The translations under genes and the position numbers were made by a program. From the NCBI GenBank assembly GCA_029259815.1, contig JAJDEJ010000010.1, positions 1 through 64,000 of the forward strand: a DNA stretch of 64,000 nucleotides, read 5' to 3'. Origin of the DNA: Planctomycetaceae bacterium. GTDB lineage: Bacteria > Planctomycetota > Planctomycetia > Planctomycetales > Planctomycetaceae. Below the pieces are notes generated by a model. The model was not told the DNA's origin. It ran no database searches and saw only the letters and a program-made list of their open reading frames with translations. Positions within the stretch are counted from its first letter, which is position 1. The number at the start of each line of letters is the position of its first letter. Shown piece after piece: positions 52,738 through 61,157 of the stretch.

Positions 52738-53856
52738 TCAGAATGCACTGCCACTGACACCGAAGCCGACCAGCCGCAGTGCTTCGAAAAACGCCGTCGC
52801 CGGCGTTTGCTCAACACTCACAACGTCGCCGGGAGCGAGGCGCGGATTATCCATCCCCCGTTTGTTTTTCGCTTTGCGAATGGTGGCTTCGATCAGAATC
52901 GTGTCTTCGGAATTCGGCTTCTTCCGGACGATGTACACTTTGTTTGCGACTGGATTGCGGGTACCGCCTGCCAGAGCAATCGCATCCAACAGATGCAAAT
53001 CCTGTCCCACCGGGTAATCGTATTGATTCGGTTTGGAGACCAGCCCCATGACACGGATTGCGTCGGGGTCGCGAGACTCCACCATCACAATGCTGCGGTC
53101 TGGCAGATGTTGTCCCACTTGGCCGTTTTTGGTGGCTGAGATGAGATCGATTTTGACCGACTGTGGACCGCTTTCAACGACGGCATCCCGGTATCCCGCC
53201 TGCACGATGCCATCGCCCGACACACCGTCGGACATGGAGGGCGAGGGAGACTGGTTTTGAAAACCCGGAAGACGGATTTCGACAGTCGTCCCAGCATTCT
53301 CGGCGAGCCCACCCGCCTGCACAATCGCATTCAACACGTCGCTGGCACCGGGCCGAAGCTTGTAAATCCGTGGTTCCTTTACCGCCCCAATCACCGTAAT
53401 GGAGTTCATCCTGGCGTGTTTCAAGGTAACCGTGACTTGCGGCTCACGGTACAGGCCGTTTTCGACACACTTGGTGGAAATCAAACCTTCCGCAGTGACC
53501 AGCCCCATTCCTTCCACAGGAATGTGTCCCAGGCTGGCGAGGAAAATCGTGCCGGCATCCGAGACGCGGACCACCGGATTGGAATCATCCGCTGGATCGG
53601 CCCCGGCAGAGATCTTAATGTCGAGGACATCACCGCTGGAGATAATGTCGGACTCGTCAGTCGGACTCGCGATATTCACCAGTTCGAGCGTCTGGGCATT
53701 GTTGCTCAGTTCGGCTTGCCACTCTGTCGGCAGCTTCGCAGCCGCAATCCGATTCGTCGCACAACCACTCGTGGACATCGCCGCCAACATCAGCAGGCAC
53801 AGCACTGCACAGCAGTGGCGTGAAGACAGCCGAGTTGTCAGGCGACCAAATGACAT
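52738..53856 (-). CDS. Polysaccharide export outer-membrane lipoprotein (Wza-like)
   Basis: A 372-residue lipoprotein: signal peptide with lipobox LAAMSTSGC, then the Poly_export domain (SSGDVLDIKISAGADP, VSDAGTIFLASLGHIPVEGMGLVTAE, EPQVTVTLKHARMNSITVIGAVKEPRIYKL) and two SLBB-like domains (PDRSIVMVESRDPDAIRVMGLVSKPNQYDYPVGQDLHLLDAIALAGG). It forms the export channel with the adjacent Wzc. It is the first gene of the minus-strand pair; the 245 bases upstream (53857-54101) hold only a degenerate fragment of the CTCTCCCC repeat. Confidence 0.94.
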   Translation of the reverse strand: MSFGRLTTRLSSRHCCAVLCLLMLAAMSTSGCATNRIAAAKLPTEWQAELSNNAQTLELVNIASPTDESDIISSGDVLDIKISAGADPADDSNPVVRVSDAGTIFLASLGHIPVEGMGLVTAEGLISTKCVENGLYREPQVTVTLKHARMNSITVIGAVKEPRIYKLRPGASDVLNAIVQAGGLAENAGTTVEIRLPGFQNQSPSPSMSDGVSGDGIVQAGYRDAVVESGPQSVKIDLISATKNGQVGQHLPDRSIVMVESRDPDAIRVMGLVSKPNQYDYPVGQDLHLLDAIALAGGTRNPVANKVYIVRKKPNSEDTILIEATIRKAKNKRGMDNPRLAPGDVVSVEQTPATAFFEALRLVGFGVSGSAF

Positions 53857-54101
53857 GAGCGAGCTTGCGGGACAGCCCGGATCGAGTTGATAGGTAGGGA
53901 AATGTCGACAGAGTCAGTGCTTGAGGCAGTCCGTCATAGACTGCTCACGCACCTCTCCCCGAGATTAGGGGGCGGGAGACTACGGCAGATTCCGCAGAAG
54001 TGTCAAGGTGAGGTTGCGGCAAGCTCAGAGACTGGGAGGCTTGGCGAAAATTCGCTGACATCGCCTGTCGTGATCACACAGGAACAGTGGCCAGGTGCCA
54101 G

Positions 54102-55268
54102 TCACTCATTGCCAAGCAACCAGCCTGACGACATGCGCACGAACGCAATCTGGCCATAATCATCGGTCTCATACAGACAACCCACATCGCCGTCGGGGAG
54201 TTCAGCGAGGCAACTGTAGGCAAAGTCGTTGCGCTCGATCACACGTCCGGTCTTCCATGTCTGCCCTTGATCACGGCTGACCATGATTGTGCCGTTGGAT
54301 CGCGAATCGACCGTGTGTGGCAGCGAGTGCAGCAGCAAGCCCTGCTCCTCCCCCTTGGTCCGCGTCAACCGGATGACGCTCGACATACAGGGCGGAGTGA
54401 GCAAGTCCGTTGCGATCCGATGCGTCGACCACGTTTCGCCGCCGTCATGACTGACTGTCAGTTTGCGAGACTGTCCCTTGGGATTATCACGAGCCGTCAT
54501 TAAGACCTTTCCATCTGCCAGCTCGACGAGCTGGGCCTCATCGCCATAATTCTGGTCATCCGGCTCAGCAACGTCCGCCGACAGCCGCCATGTTTCGCCG
54601 CCGTCATCGCTGATCGATACGCAGTTGGCCTTGCGACGACTGACGTCACTCAGCCGATAGACCTGATACGTCGGCAGCAGAATACGGCCACGATGCGGCC
54701 CTGACGTGAGTTGCACCCCGACCCCGGGACTGCCGACCGCGATTGCCTCTTCTCGCCGCATCATCCGGGTGACATCACGAGGCGTCGACCACGTCTCGCC
54801 ATCGTCATCGGAATGTGTGAGGTACAGCCGCACATGCTTCGGCCCGCCGAAGCCGGGCTCCGCCATCACCGTGTGCTTGCTGACTCGTGCATGCACCCCC
54901 TTCGGAAATCGTGTGTAACGTAAGAGTATTCGCCCCATCTCCAGCACGACGACGCACGGATCGTTCAGCGAGTCACTTCCCTCATCTGCAATCACTTGAG
55001 TCGCCTGCCAACTCTGACCGCCGTCCAGACTCCGCCGCAGGACAATGTCGTTCTGACCATGATCGTGCAGCCCGACACGTCGTTCACAGATGGCGAGCAG
55101 CGTGCCGGCATTCGTCACCGACAGTGCGGGGATGCGATAGCCGAATTCACTCTCCCGAACATCCCCTTGCTCAAAGACGACCGTCTTCGAGAGTCTCTCC
55201 TCGGCTGCGAGCAAAGACGTCGTCATCGCGACAAGCACGGTACTGACAGTGAGTTTTCCACGGAACAT
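54102..55268 (-). CDS. Secreted exo-alpha-sialidase-like protein (BNR/Asp-box repeats)
   Basis: A 388-residue protein with a signal peptide (LTVSTVLVAMTTSLLA). YRIPAL is the FRIP-type motif with the first active-site Arg. Five Asp boxes follow: SLDGGQSW, SDDDGETW, SDDGGETW, SHDGGETW and SRDQGQTW. The protein is a six-bladed propeller fold by family. DPCVVVLEMGRILLRY, GDEAQLVELADG with the Glu, and YSCLAELPDGDVGCLYE complete the site. Planctomycetes often carry many of these; true substrates may be uronic or other acidic sugars and not sialic acid. It is divergent from the ECF sigma gene. Confidence 0.9.
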   Translation of the reverse strand: MFRGKLTVSTVLVAMTTSLLAAEERLSKTVVFEQGDVRESEFGYRIPALSVTNAGTLLAICERRVGLHDHGQNDIVLRRSLDGGQSWQATQVIADEGSDSLNDPCVVVLEMGRILLRYTRFPKGVHARVSKHTVMAEPGFGGPKHVRLYLTHSDDDGETWSTPRDVTRMMRREEAIAVGSPGVGVQLTSGPHRGRILLPTYQVYRLSDVSRRKANCVSISDDGGETWRLSADVAEPDDQNYGDEAQLVELADGKVLMTARDNPKGQSRKLTVSHDGGETWSTHRIATDLLTPPCMSSVIRLTRTKGEEQGLLLHSLPHTVDSRSNGTIMVSRDQGQTWKTGRVIERNDFAYSCLAELPDGDVGCLYETDDYGQIAFVRMSSGWLLGNE

Positions 55269-55366
55269 GCAACTTTCCTCACAAGAAACTCATCGGACGG
55301 TTCTGCAACGATTGTATCGTGAGAAAGCCGGAAGTTCCTGGTCACGATGACTGCTATACTGCTGGC

Positions 55367-55978
55367 ATGTCCGCGGTCACTCCTCAACCTGAGTCTGCCT
55401 CGCCACGATCCACGGGTGCCGTCACTCAAATGCTGGACGCCATCGGCGCGGGACGGGCCAATTCCGAGCAACTCCTCCCTCTCGTCTACGCCGAGCTGCG
55501 TCGACTGGCGACTCAGCGACTCTCGCAAGAGGCTCCCGGTCACACCTTGCAACCGACCGCTCTCGTCCACGAGGCGTACCTCCGTCTCGTCGGCCCTGAG
55601 GATCGTGAGCAGTGGGATTCACGTGGCCACTTCTTCGCCGCAGCGGCTGAGGCCATGCGCCGTATCCTTGTCGAAGACGCTCGTCGCAAACAACGCCTCA
55701 AACACGGCGGCGAACTCCAGCGCGTCGACCTGCTCGACGCGGACGCCGCCATCGAACCCGACAACCACGAAAGCCTGCTCGCCCTCGACGAAGCCCTCAA
55801 CGCCTTCTCCGAGCAGTCCCCCGACAAAGCCCAACTCGTCAAGCTCCGCTACTTCGCCGGACTCTCCGAGTCCGAAGCGGCCGACGTCCTGGGCATCTCC
55901 CGCGCGACAGCGTCGAGGTGGTGGACGTTTTCTCGTGCATGGTTGTTCGACCGTTTGAATGCAGGCAATGGAGAATAG
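55367..55978 (+). CDS. ECF-family RNA polymerase sigma factor (planctomycete kinase-linked type)
   Basis: A 203-residue sigma factor. Region 2 includes LVYAELRRLATQRLSQEAPGHTLQPTALVHEAYLRLVG and WDSRGHFFAAAAEAMRRILVEDARRKQRLKHGG. Region 4 includes QLVKLRYFAGLSESEAADVLGISRATASRWWTFSRAWL. The HTLQPTALVHEAYLRL block is typical of the ECF group that sits next to Ser/Thr kinases; the 56146-59649 kinase is the next gene. Its last residues (NGE-stop) come from an AATGGAGAATAG repeat. The ATG at 55367 is chosen; the frame is open to 55319. Confidence 0.95.
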   Translation: MSAVTPQPESASPRSTGAVTQMLDAIGAGRANSEQLLPLVYAELRRLATQRLSQEAPGHTLQPTALVHEAYLRLVGPEDREQWDSRGHFFAAAAEAMRRILVEDARRKQRLKHGGELQRVDLLDADAAIEPDNHESLLALDEALNAFSEQSPDKAQLVKLRYFAGLSESEAADVLGISRATASRWWTFSRAWLFDRLNAGNGE

Positions 55979-56070
55979 AGGATGGCGAATGGAGCAGTGG
56001 TGAGACGGCAAATGACTCTCGGCATTTCTTTTCCTCCATTCCCACTTCCCCATTCTCCATTTCTCCAAAT
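55964..56070. repeat. AATGGAGAAT/ATTCTCCATT inverted repeat (family H)
   Basis: GCAATGGAGAATAG at the left and CCCATTCTCCATTTC at the right, with GGCGAATGGAGC inside. The left end forms the sigma factor stop. Related copies are at 15981-16006 and 61083-61157. Confidence 0.8.
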
Positions 56071-56145
56071 TCACATGAGGCGCGCAGCCACCAGACATCG
56101 CATTACCTGGTACCCGCCACGTATGCTTCAACTGGAGCCATGCCG

Positions 56146-59100
56146 ATGTCTGATGATTCTGCTAATGCGTCCGTCACGCCCGATCCGCAGTCGATCGAGG
56201 GTCTGTTCCTCACCGCGCTGGGGCACTCATCGCCCGAGACACGGGAGGCGTTTCTCAACGAAGCGTGTGGGGACGATGCCGAGCGACGACGGCGGATCGA
56301 GGCCCTGCTCCGCGCGTACGACGACGCGGGCAGCTTTCTCGAACACTCGCCCGTCAGCTCACAGCTCGCCGATTCGTTCAACCTCGAATTCCTCACCCCG
56401 TCCGACGACCCCGGTCTCATCGGCACGCTTGGCCCGTACGAGGTGTTCGAGGTTCTCGGACGCGGCGGAATGGGGATCGTCTTTCGAGCCCGCGACCCCA
56501 AGCTCAACCGCATCGTGGCCATCAAAGTTCTCGCTCCCGAACTCGCCGCCAACCCCAACGCCCGCCGTCGCTTCCTCCGAGAAGCTCAAGCGGCAGCCGC
56601 GATCAGTCACCCACACGTGGTCACAATCCACGCCGTCGACGAAGGCGTTTCAGTCGAAGGTCGAACGTCGAAGGTCGAATCTCCATCAACCCTCAACCAT
56701 CAACCATCGACCCTTCCCTACCTCGTCATGGAATGCATCGTCGGTCAGACGCTGCAACAAAAGCTCAACAAACAAGGTTCTCTGAGACTGACCGAAACGC
56801 TGAGAATCGGCCAGCAAGTCGCTTGCGGATTAGCAGCCGCCCACAAGCAGGGCCTCATCCACCGCGACATCAAGCCGGCCAACATCCTCCTCGAAAACGG
56901 CGTCGAACGAGTCAAGATCACCGACTTCGGCCTCGCCCGCGCCGCCGACGACGTGAGCATCACCCGCACGGGCGAAGTCAGCGGCACCCCCCAGTATATG
57001 TCGCCCGAACAAGCGACCGGCGACCCCATCGACCACCGCAGCGACCTGTTCAGCCTCGGCTGCGTGCTGTACGCCATGTGCACCGGCCGCTCCCCCTTCC
57101 GAGCGACCACCCTCGCCGCCGCCATCCGCCGCGTCTGCGACGACACTCCGAGACCCATCGCCGAGATCAACCCTGAAACGCCTGCATGGCTGATCGCGAT
57201 CATCGACCAACTGCTGGAGAAGAATCCGGATTCCCGCATCCAATCAGCAGACGAAGTCGCCGATCTGCTGAATCACCACCTCGCAGTTAATCAGGATTCC
57301 CAACGTACATCGAAGCGAACGATTGTCGCAGGCTTCCCCAAGACACAGAAACAAGTCGACCGCCGCCAAGAGACCTCGGCGTCATGGTTGGGAGTCACAC
57401 CAGAACGTGATCGTCTCGCGATGGTACTGACCATCTGTGGTCTGTTTGTACTCGCCGCGACCGTCCTGTGGGCAGTTGCTGGCACGAACGGATTGGTTCC
57501 TGAGCCTCCGTTCGACCAGCGTCACAGCATATTGAACCCACTATGGGTTTTGGCCTTGTTATCGGGCGTACTGCTTGTTTCAGGGTTTACGTTGGGGCGA
57601 TATCTTCTTCGTCCGATTGCTGAACTGTTCCGCGTGTTGATCGGTTCTGTACCGCCTCGGCACGATTCATCCGAGCTGCCTGCCGTCGCTTCTCAGCGAA
57701 GTCCGCATCGCTGGGCGCGCCGATTGATGTGGGCCGGCGTCGCGTTCATCGTACTGCCCTGGCTGCGCATCTGGATGCGACCGATGCTCGGCCCCTTGCG
57801 GGTGGAGACCGCCCAATTTCTCCTGCTCCTCGGGTTCATCCTCGGCCTGCTGACCCTCATCGCCGCCGGGATCACCAAACTCGTCGCTCCCTCGATCGAA
57901 GAGCCGGATACGACTCGGCCTGTGAGCCTGTGGCGCGTCATCGGTTGGGTGCTGTTGAGCTGTGTCGGGTTGGCAGTTGTGGGGGCGGTGGTCATGGTGG
58001 CATCGTATGCCCCGTTCGATTCTGATGCCAAGGCTGTTGCTCGGGCGTGGCAAAAGTCACTTGAGGGACAACAGATCGTGATTGAGAGTCCTGCTACCGG
58101 TGGGACAGATATCAATCGAAACGTGCCGATGTCGGAAGGGGGCGAATTCCCTGCGGACGTTTTTGAACCACAGCCTTTTCAAGATGAGGATCGCCCATTC
58201 ACAGAGCTTGATGCGAACCCATTCCAACCGCCGACACAGGTGCACCCGGCCGCTCCCTTGCAGCCAGCGAAGGGAGAACGCACCGGCTATCTCAACATCG
58301 ACATCCAGGACGACGGCCTGCTCGTGGCCCTGCGCCGCAAAAGTGCGTTCGACGGCTATGTGCCGGGGTCCGAACAACAGGTGGGCGAATTCGGCCAGAC
58401 CCAACTGCGACTGCATCCGGGGGAGTATGAATTACTGATTCGCGACACGTTGTTCGGCTGGGGTGACCGAATTGAGTCCCTCACAATGGGAGGATCATTG
58501 ACTGACTTCCCGGTTCGTCGGGATCTGGCCGAGTACGTTAAAACGACCGATGAACACATGGCCTCGGTGTTGGTGATTGACGCGTTTCCGTTCCTGTGGG
58601 ATGGTGAGAAATATCATCCCGATACACCTGCGGCTCGATTGGCCGTCAACTGGCTGCTGGAAGCCTACGCTGCCGGAGAGCCGGACGTCGACGAACAACG
58701 GCTTCTCGAACGGCTGACTGCTTATCCCTTCGGACCGTTTAACAAAGCTGACAGCACGCCGCCCGAAAGTCTCGCCGAGGTGTTTGAATCTGATGGAGTC
58801 TTCTCCCGCTCTGAAAAACCGGTGTGGGGCAACCTGATCGTTCCCGGAGAGAATGAGGGCACCTACCGCCTCGCGCCGCTCGAACGCGGCATGCTCAAGG
58901 TGTCGTTGCCGAACGAGGGGATGTGGGTCGACGTGCAGCCGGTGCAGAAGGATCCACGGTTCTCATCGCGACGGATCGACGCTGACGCCGAACTCGAAGT
59001 CCCGCCGGGCGAGTATCAATGCACGGTGCATGATCGTTGGGTCCAGTGGGGCACATGGATGTCTCGTAGTCTCGGGTTCGGTGGAGCCGGTGATACGACC

Positions 59101-59649
59101 GCCCGTACAGAGACTGTCAGCGTTGACATGAAGAAAACGACTTCCATGACTTTTGACCGACGACTCTCGGATTACCTCTCACCTCCTGAGCCGCAGCCGG
59201 ATAATTATCAGATCGGGTTCACCTGGTTCCCAGAGCCGCGTCCAGATTCGTTCGACCCATTCGGACGGCCTTCGATCGATCACTTCAGTCCGATTGAAAA
59301 CGGCTTCGCTTACCTGAACCCTGATCAATTTGATGTCGTGTTGGAATTGCTGCGGGCATACGCCAACGGACAGCCGGCAGTTTCGGCGGTCGAGTTGCTC
59401 AAGAGCACGAACATCGTGGATGAACCAGTCGTCGATGAGTTTGAGGTTCAAATTCTCGACGAACGGCTGAGCACCATCATCGTTCCCGGCGAGACCGAAA
59501 GCACGTGGCGGCTCAAGTCACCGCCGGAGGGGGCGTTTGGGGAGAGTGTGGACGCTGTCGAGGAGGACGAGCCTCCGGCTCCGCCGATGCCTGAGAAGGA
59601 ATTACCGGCAGGAGAGAAGGTGCCGGAGTTGGGAATCCAGCTCCATTGA
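56146..59649 (+). CDS. Serine/threonine protein kinase with membrane spans and repeated C-terminal domain
   Basis: A 1167-residue kinase paired with the upstream ECF sigma factor. Kinase domain about residues 97-385: VLGRGGMGIV (103-112), VAIKVLA with Lys127, LIHRDIKPANILL, ITDFGLAR, SPEQATGDP. A stretch of about 23 residues (VSVEGRTSKVESPSTLNHQPS, 168-188) is a repeat-coded insert between beta strands 4 and 5. Four or so membrane spans follow (residues about 430-650). The outer part has three similar beta domains (GYLNIDIQDDGLLVAL, LKVSLPNEGMWVDVQ, then YLNPDQFDVVLELL). The ATG at 56146 (GGAG 9 bases upstream) is chosen; the first part of the open frame from 55918 is repeat. Confidence 0.92.
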   Translation: MSDDSANASVTPDPQSIEGLFLTALGHSSPETREAFLNEACGDDAERRRRIEALLRAYDDAGSFLEHSPVSSQLADSFNLEFLTPSDDPGLIGTLGPYEVFEVLGRGGMGIVFRARDPKLNRIVAIKVLAPELAANPNARRRFLREAQAAAAISHPHVVTIHAVDEGVSVEGRTSKVESPSTLNHQPSTLPYLVMECIVGQTLQQKLNKQGSLRLTETLRIGQQVACGLAAAHKQGLIHRDIKPANILLENGVERVKITDFGLARAADDVSITRTGEVSGTPQYMSPEQATGDPIDHRSDLFSLGCVLYAMCTGRSPFRATTLAAAIRRVCDDTPRPIAEINPETPAWLIAIIDQLLEKNPDSRIQSADEVADLLNHHLAVNQDSQRTSKRTIVAGFPKTQKQVDRRQETSASWLGVTPERDRLAMVLTICGLFVLAATVLWAVAGTNGLVPEPPFDQRHSILNPLWVLALLSGVLLVSGFTLGRYLLRPIAELFRVLIGSVPPRHDSSELPAVASQRSPHRWARRLMWAGVAFIVLPWLRIWMRPMLGPLRVETAQFLLLLGFILGLLTLIAAGITKLVAPSIEEPDTTRPVSLWRVIGWVLLSCVGLAVVGAVVMVASYAPFDSDAKAVARAWQKSLEGQQIVIESPATGGTDINRNVPMSEGGEFPADVFEPQPFQDEDRPFTELDANPFQPPTQVHPAAPLQPAKGERTGYLNIDIQDDGLLVALRRKSAFDGYVPGSEQQVGEFGQTQLRLHPGEYELLIRDTLFGWGDRIESLTMGGSLTDFPVRRDLAEYVKTTDEHMASVLVIDAFPFLWDGEKYHPDTPAARLAVNWLLEAYAAGEPDVDEQRLLERLTAYPFGPFNKADSTPPESLAEVFESDGVFSRSEKPVWGNLIVPGENEGTYRLAPLERGMLKVSLPNEGMWVDVQPVQKDPRFSSRRIDADAELEVPPGEYQCTVHDRWVQWGTWMSRSLGFGGAGDTTARTETVSVDMKKTTSMTFDRRLSDYLSPPEPQPDNYQIGFTWFPEPRPDSFDPFGRPSIDHFSPIENGFAYLNPDQFDVVLELLRAYANGQPAVSAVELLKSTNIVDEPVVDEFEVQILDERLSTIIVPGETESTWRLKSPPEGAFGESVDAVEEDEPPAPPMPEKELPAGEKVPELGIQLH
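56647..56715. repeat. GTCGAAGGTCGAA/CCATCAACC repeat inside the kinase domain
   Basis: GTCGAAGGTCGAACGTCGAA followed by ATCTCCATCAACCCTCAACC, a phrase typical of noncoding repeats. It sits in frame in the kinase gene and adds about 23 residues without a stop. Confidence 0.75.
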
Positions 59650-59726
59650 CGACACGGCGAAGGGGGTTACAAGACGTGGGATTTCGATTCCCCTGTCAGG
59701 CGCTGAGGGCGTTTGCGTGAGAACCC

Positions 59727-59944
59727 ACCCCGAAGGGGTCGACATCACGAAGCCCAGGGTCGCGAGCAACGCGAGCGCACCCTGGGGAATATTGATCGGG
59801 GTGCGATCGTACGCTGAAGGCGTACCATCCCCTTAGCATTTCGTGATGCAACGCTTTCAGCGTAGGCCGTGTGCGTGCCGACAGTTCCCAGGGTGCGCTC
59901 CTGCGTCGCGACCCTGGGCTGGGTGATCAGACCCCGTTGGGGTC
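59727..59944. repeat. Multi-hairpin element with CCCAGGGT arms (family E)
   Basis: Six short hairpins in 218 bases: ACCCC-GAA-GGGGT near 59728; CCCAGGGT..ACCCTGGG at 59753-59786; ACGC-TGAAG-GCGT near 59811; ACGCT-TTC-AGCGT near 59851; CCCAGGGT..ACCCTGGG at 59887-59918; GACCCC-GTT-GGGGTC near 59929. The two large arms are also inverted copies of one another. Confidence 0.85.
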
Positions 59945-59994
59945 GTCTGCCCATCACGCGTTCGTGATGTCTGTATTGACGGCCGCTCACCGTC

Positions 59995-60064
59995 GCTGAA
60001 CTCGCAAGAGTTCAGCCTCGTCGAAGAGTTGGATTCGACTTGGCTGAATTCTTGCGAATCCAGC
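59995..60064. repeat. Dispersed repeat with GAATTCTTGCGAATCCAGC ends, second copy
   Basis: 70 bases, GCTGAACTCGCAAGAGTTCA at the left and GAATTCTTGCGAATCCAGC at the right. Same family as 12192-12257; each end is itself a small hairpin. Confidence 0.85.
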
Positions 60065-60736
60065 ATACGGGAGGCTGAAATCCGCTGAAAGAAATGGACC
60101 GCGCGGTCCGACGTGTGAGGGCCTTTGTTTCGTCAGGCTGTATGGCCAGGACCGTCCGACCGCGTGTGTCTGCAGACAACGTCGCCGGTGCCATATCACC
60201 AGGCGAAGAGGCCAGCGGTCGGACGGGGTGATTGCCTGAGCATACTCAGGCAATCTAACGTCACTCGGGTCCTCAATCTCAACGCGAATGGTTGCGCGTG
60301 GCCATGTTTGACGGGTGGTTCACCGCGGAGCGACTGTGTCGCGGAGGACACGCGGAGGAGTGATGAAGTTGATCGACGACGCGTCACGCGCGTCGTCCCC
60401 TCACCCTGCCTGCGGCGCTCCGCTGGAAGGCTGTCCCTCTCCCCCGAGGGGAAAGGGGACGTTACAGACCATGACAACCACGAATGGTGTGAAGCGGGCG
60501 AATGGTCCGGTCTCCACCACCAACCTCTCCGCGAATCCTCCGCGACTCAGCGTCTCCGCGGTCACATACAGAAAGAAGAACGCCGTGAGGCGGCCCTTGT
60601 TCGTTGCGAGAAGGTTGGGGAGCATCTTGCGTTCAGTCCAGTGTCGAGAGTCGAGAGTCGAGAGTCCAGAGTCGAGTGTCCAGAGTGCTTGTGTCACATC
60701 GCCACTCTGGACACTCGACACTGGACACTTAACTCA

Positions 60737-61057
60737 TCACGGCTTCTCGGCGTCGCTGCACGTGCAGACCATGTCTCCGCAGCCGGGACAGCCGCCCGCG
60801 TACTTGTTGATGACAGCTTGCTCCAAATCAATACCGGCGACGTTCGCGATCGTCGCCAGCCATGCGAGCACGTCTGCGAATTCGGCTGCCAACTCCTCCT
60901 TCGGCGAGTCATCCCGTAGCGCTGCGGCCAACTCGCCGATCTCTTCCATCAGCCACATGAAGGTGCCATCGACGCCCCGTGCCTCGTCCTTGCGGGAGTA
61001 CATGGTTTCGATGAGTGACTGGAGGTCGCTGAGGGAGAGAGAGCGTTGGTCGGTCAT
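60737..61057 (-). CDS. MazG-like nucleotide pyrophosphohydrolase
   Basis: A 106-residue all-alpha NTP pyrophosphatase. FMWLMEEIGELAAAL gives the ExxE half of the metal site, and EEFADVLAWLATIANVAGIDLEQAV-type sequence (here AAEFADVLAWLATIAN) the ExxD half. It ends in a Cys cluster (GGCPGCGDMVCTC) that looks like a small zinc or metal site not usual in MazG. Such enzymes clean up modified or surplus dNTPs. ATG at 61057 is used; the upstream open frame runs through the AATGGAGAATGG repeat. Single gene, stop next to repeat fragments. Confidence 0.9.
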   Translation of the reverse strand: MTDQRSLSLSDLQSLIETMYSRKDEARGVDGTFMWLMEEIGELAAALRDDSPKEELAAEFADVLAWLATIANVAGIDLEQAVINKYAGGCPGCGDMVCTCSDAEKP

Positions 61058-61082
61058 TGAGAGTTCAGGGAAGCGTTGTGAG

Positions 61083-61157
61083 TGAATGGAGAATGGAGAA
61101 TAGGGAATGGAGCCTGTTCTGTCACTTTTCTCCATTCTCTATTCGCCATTCTCCATA
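61083..61157. repeat. AATGGAGAAT inverted repeat (family H) at the end of the TPR-peptidase gene
   Basis: GAATGGAGAATGGAGAATAG at the left, and CTCCATTCTCTATTCGCCAT then TCTCCATACG at the right. The right arm, read on the minus strand, codes for the final R-M-E-N-G-E-stop of the 61139-63904 gene. Confidence 0.85.

Larger units (their letters stand above)
59650..60736. other. Large intergenic region made of hairpins and repeat fragments
   Basis: Nearly 1.1 kb without a credible gene. In order: a cluster of small hairpins (59727-59944), a D-family repeat (59995-60064), the palindrome GGACCGCGCGGTCC (60096-60109), an 11-bp perfect hairpin with CATA loop (60230-60255), the right half of a family-A element (60393-60461), CTCCGCG-type repeats (about 60525-60565) and runs of GAGAGTCGA/CCAGAGT (60640-60730). 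Short frames here are repeat-coded and not genes. Confidence 0.75.

Noticed and set aside
54102-55268. Sialic-acid utilisation locus
   Set aside because: Only the sialidase-like gene is present; no nan genes, and BNR proteins in planctomycetes often act on other sugars.
59745-60066. Small genes in the 59.7-60.7 kb gap
   Set aside because: All frames are built from hairpin repeats with no binding site or conserved composition.
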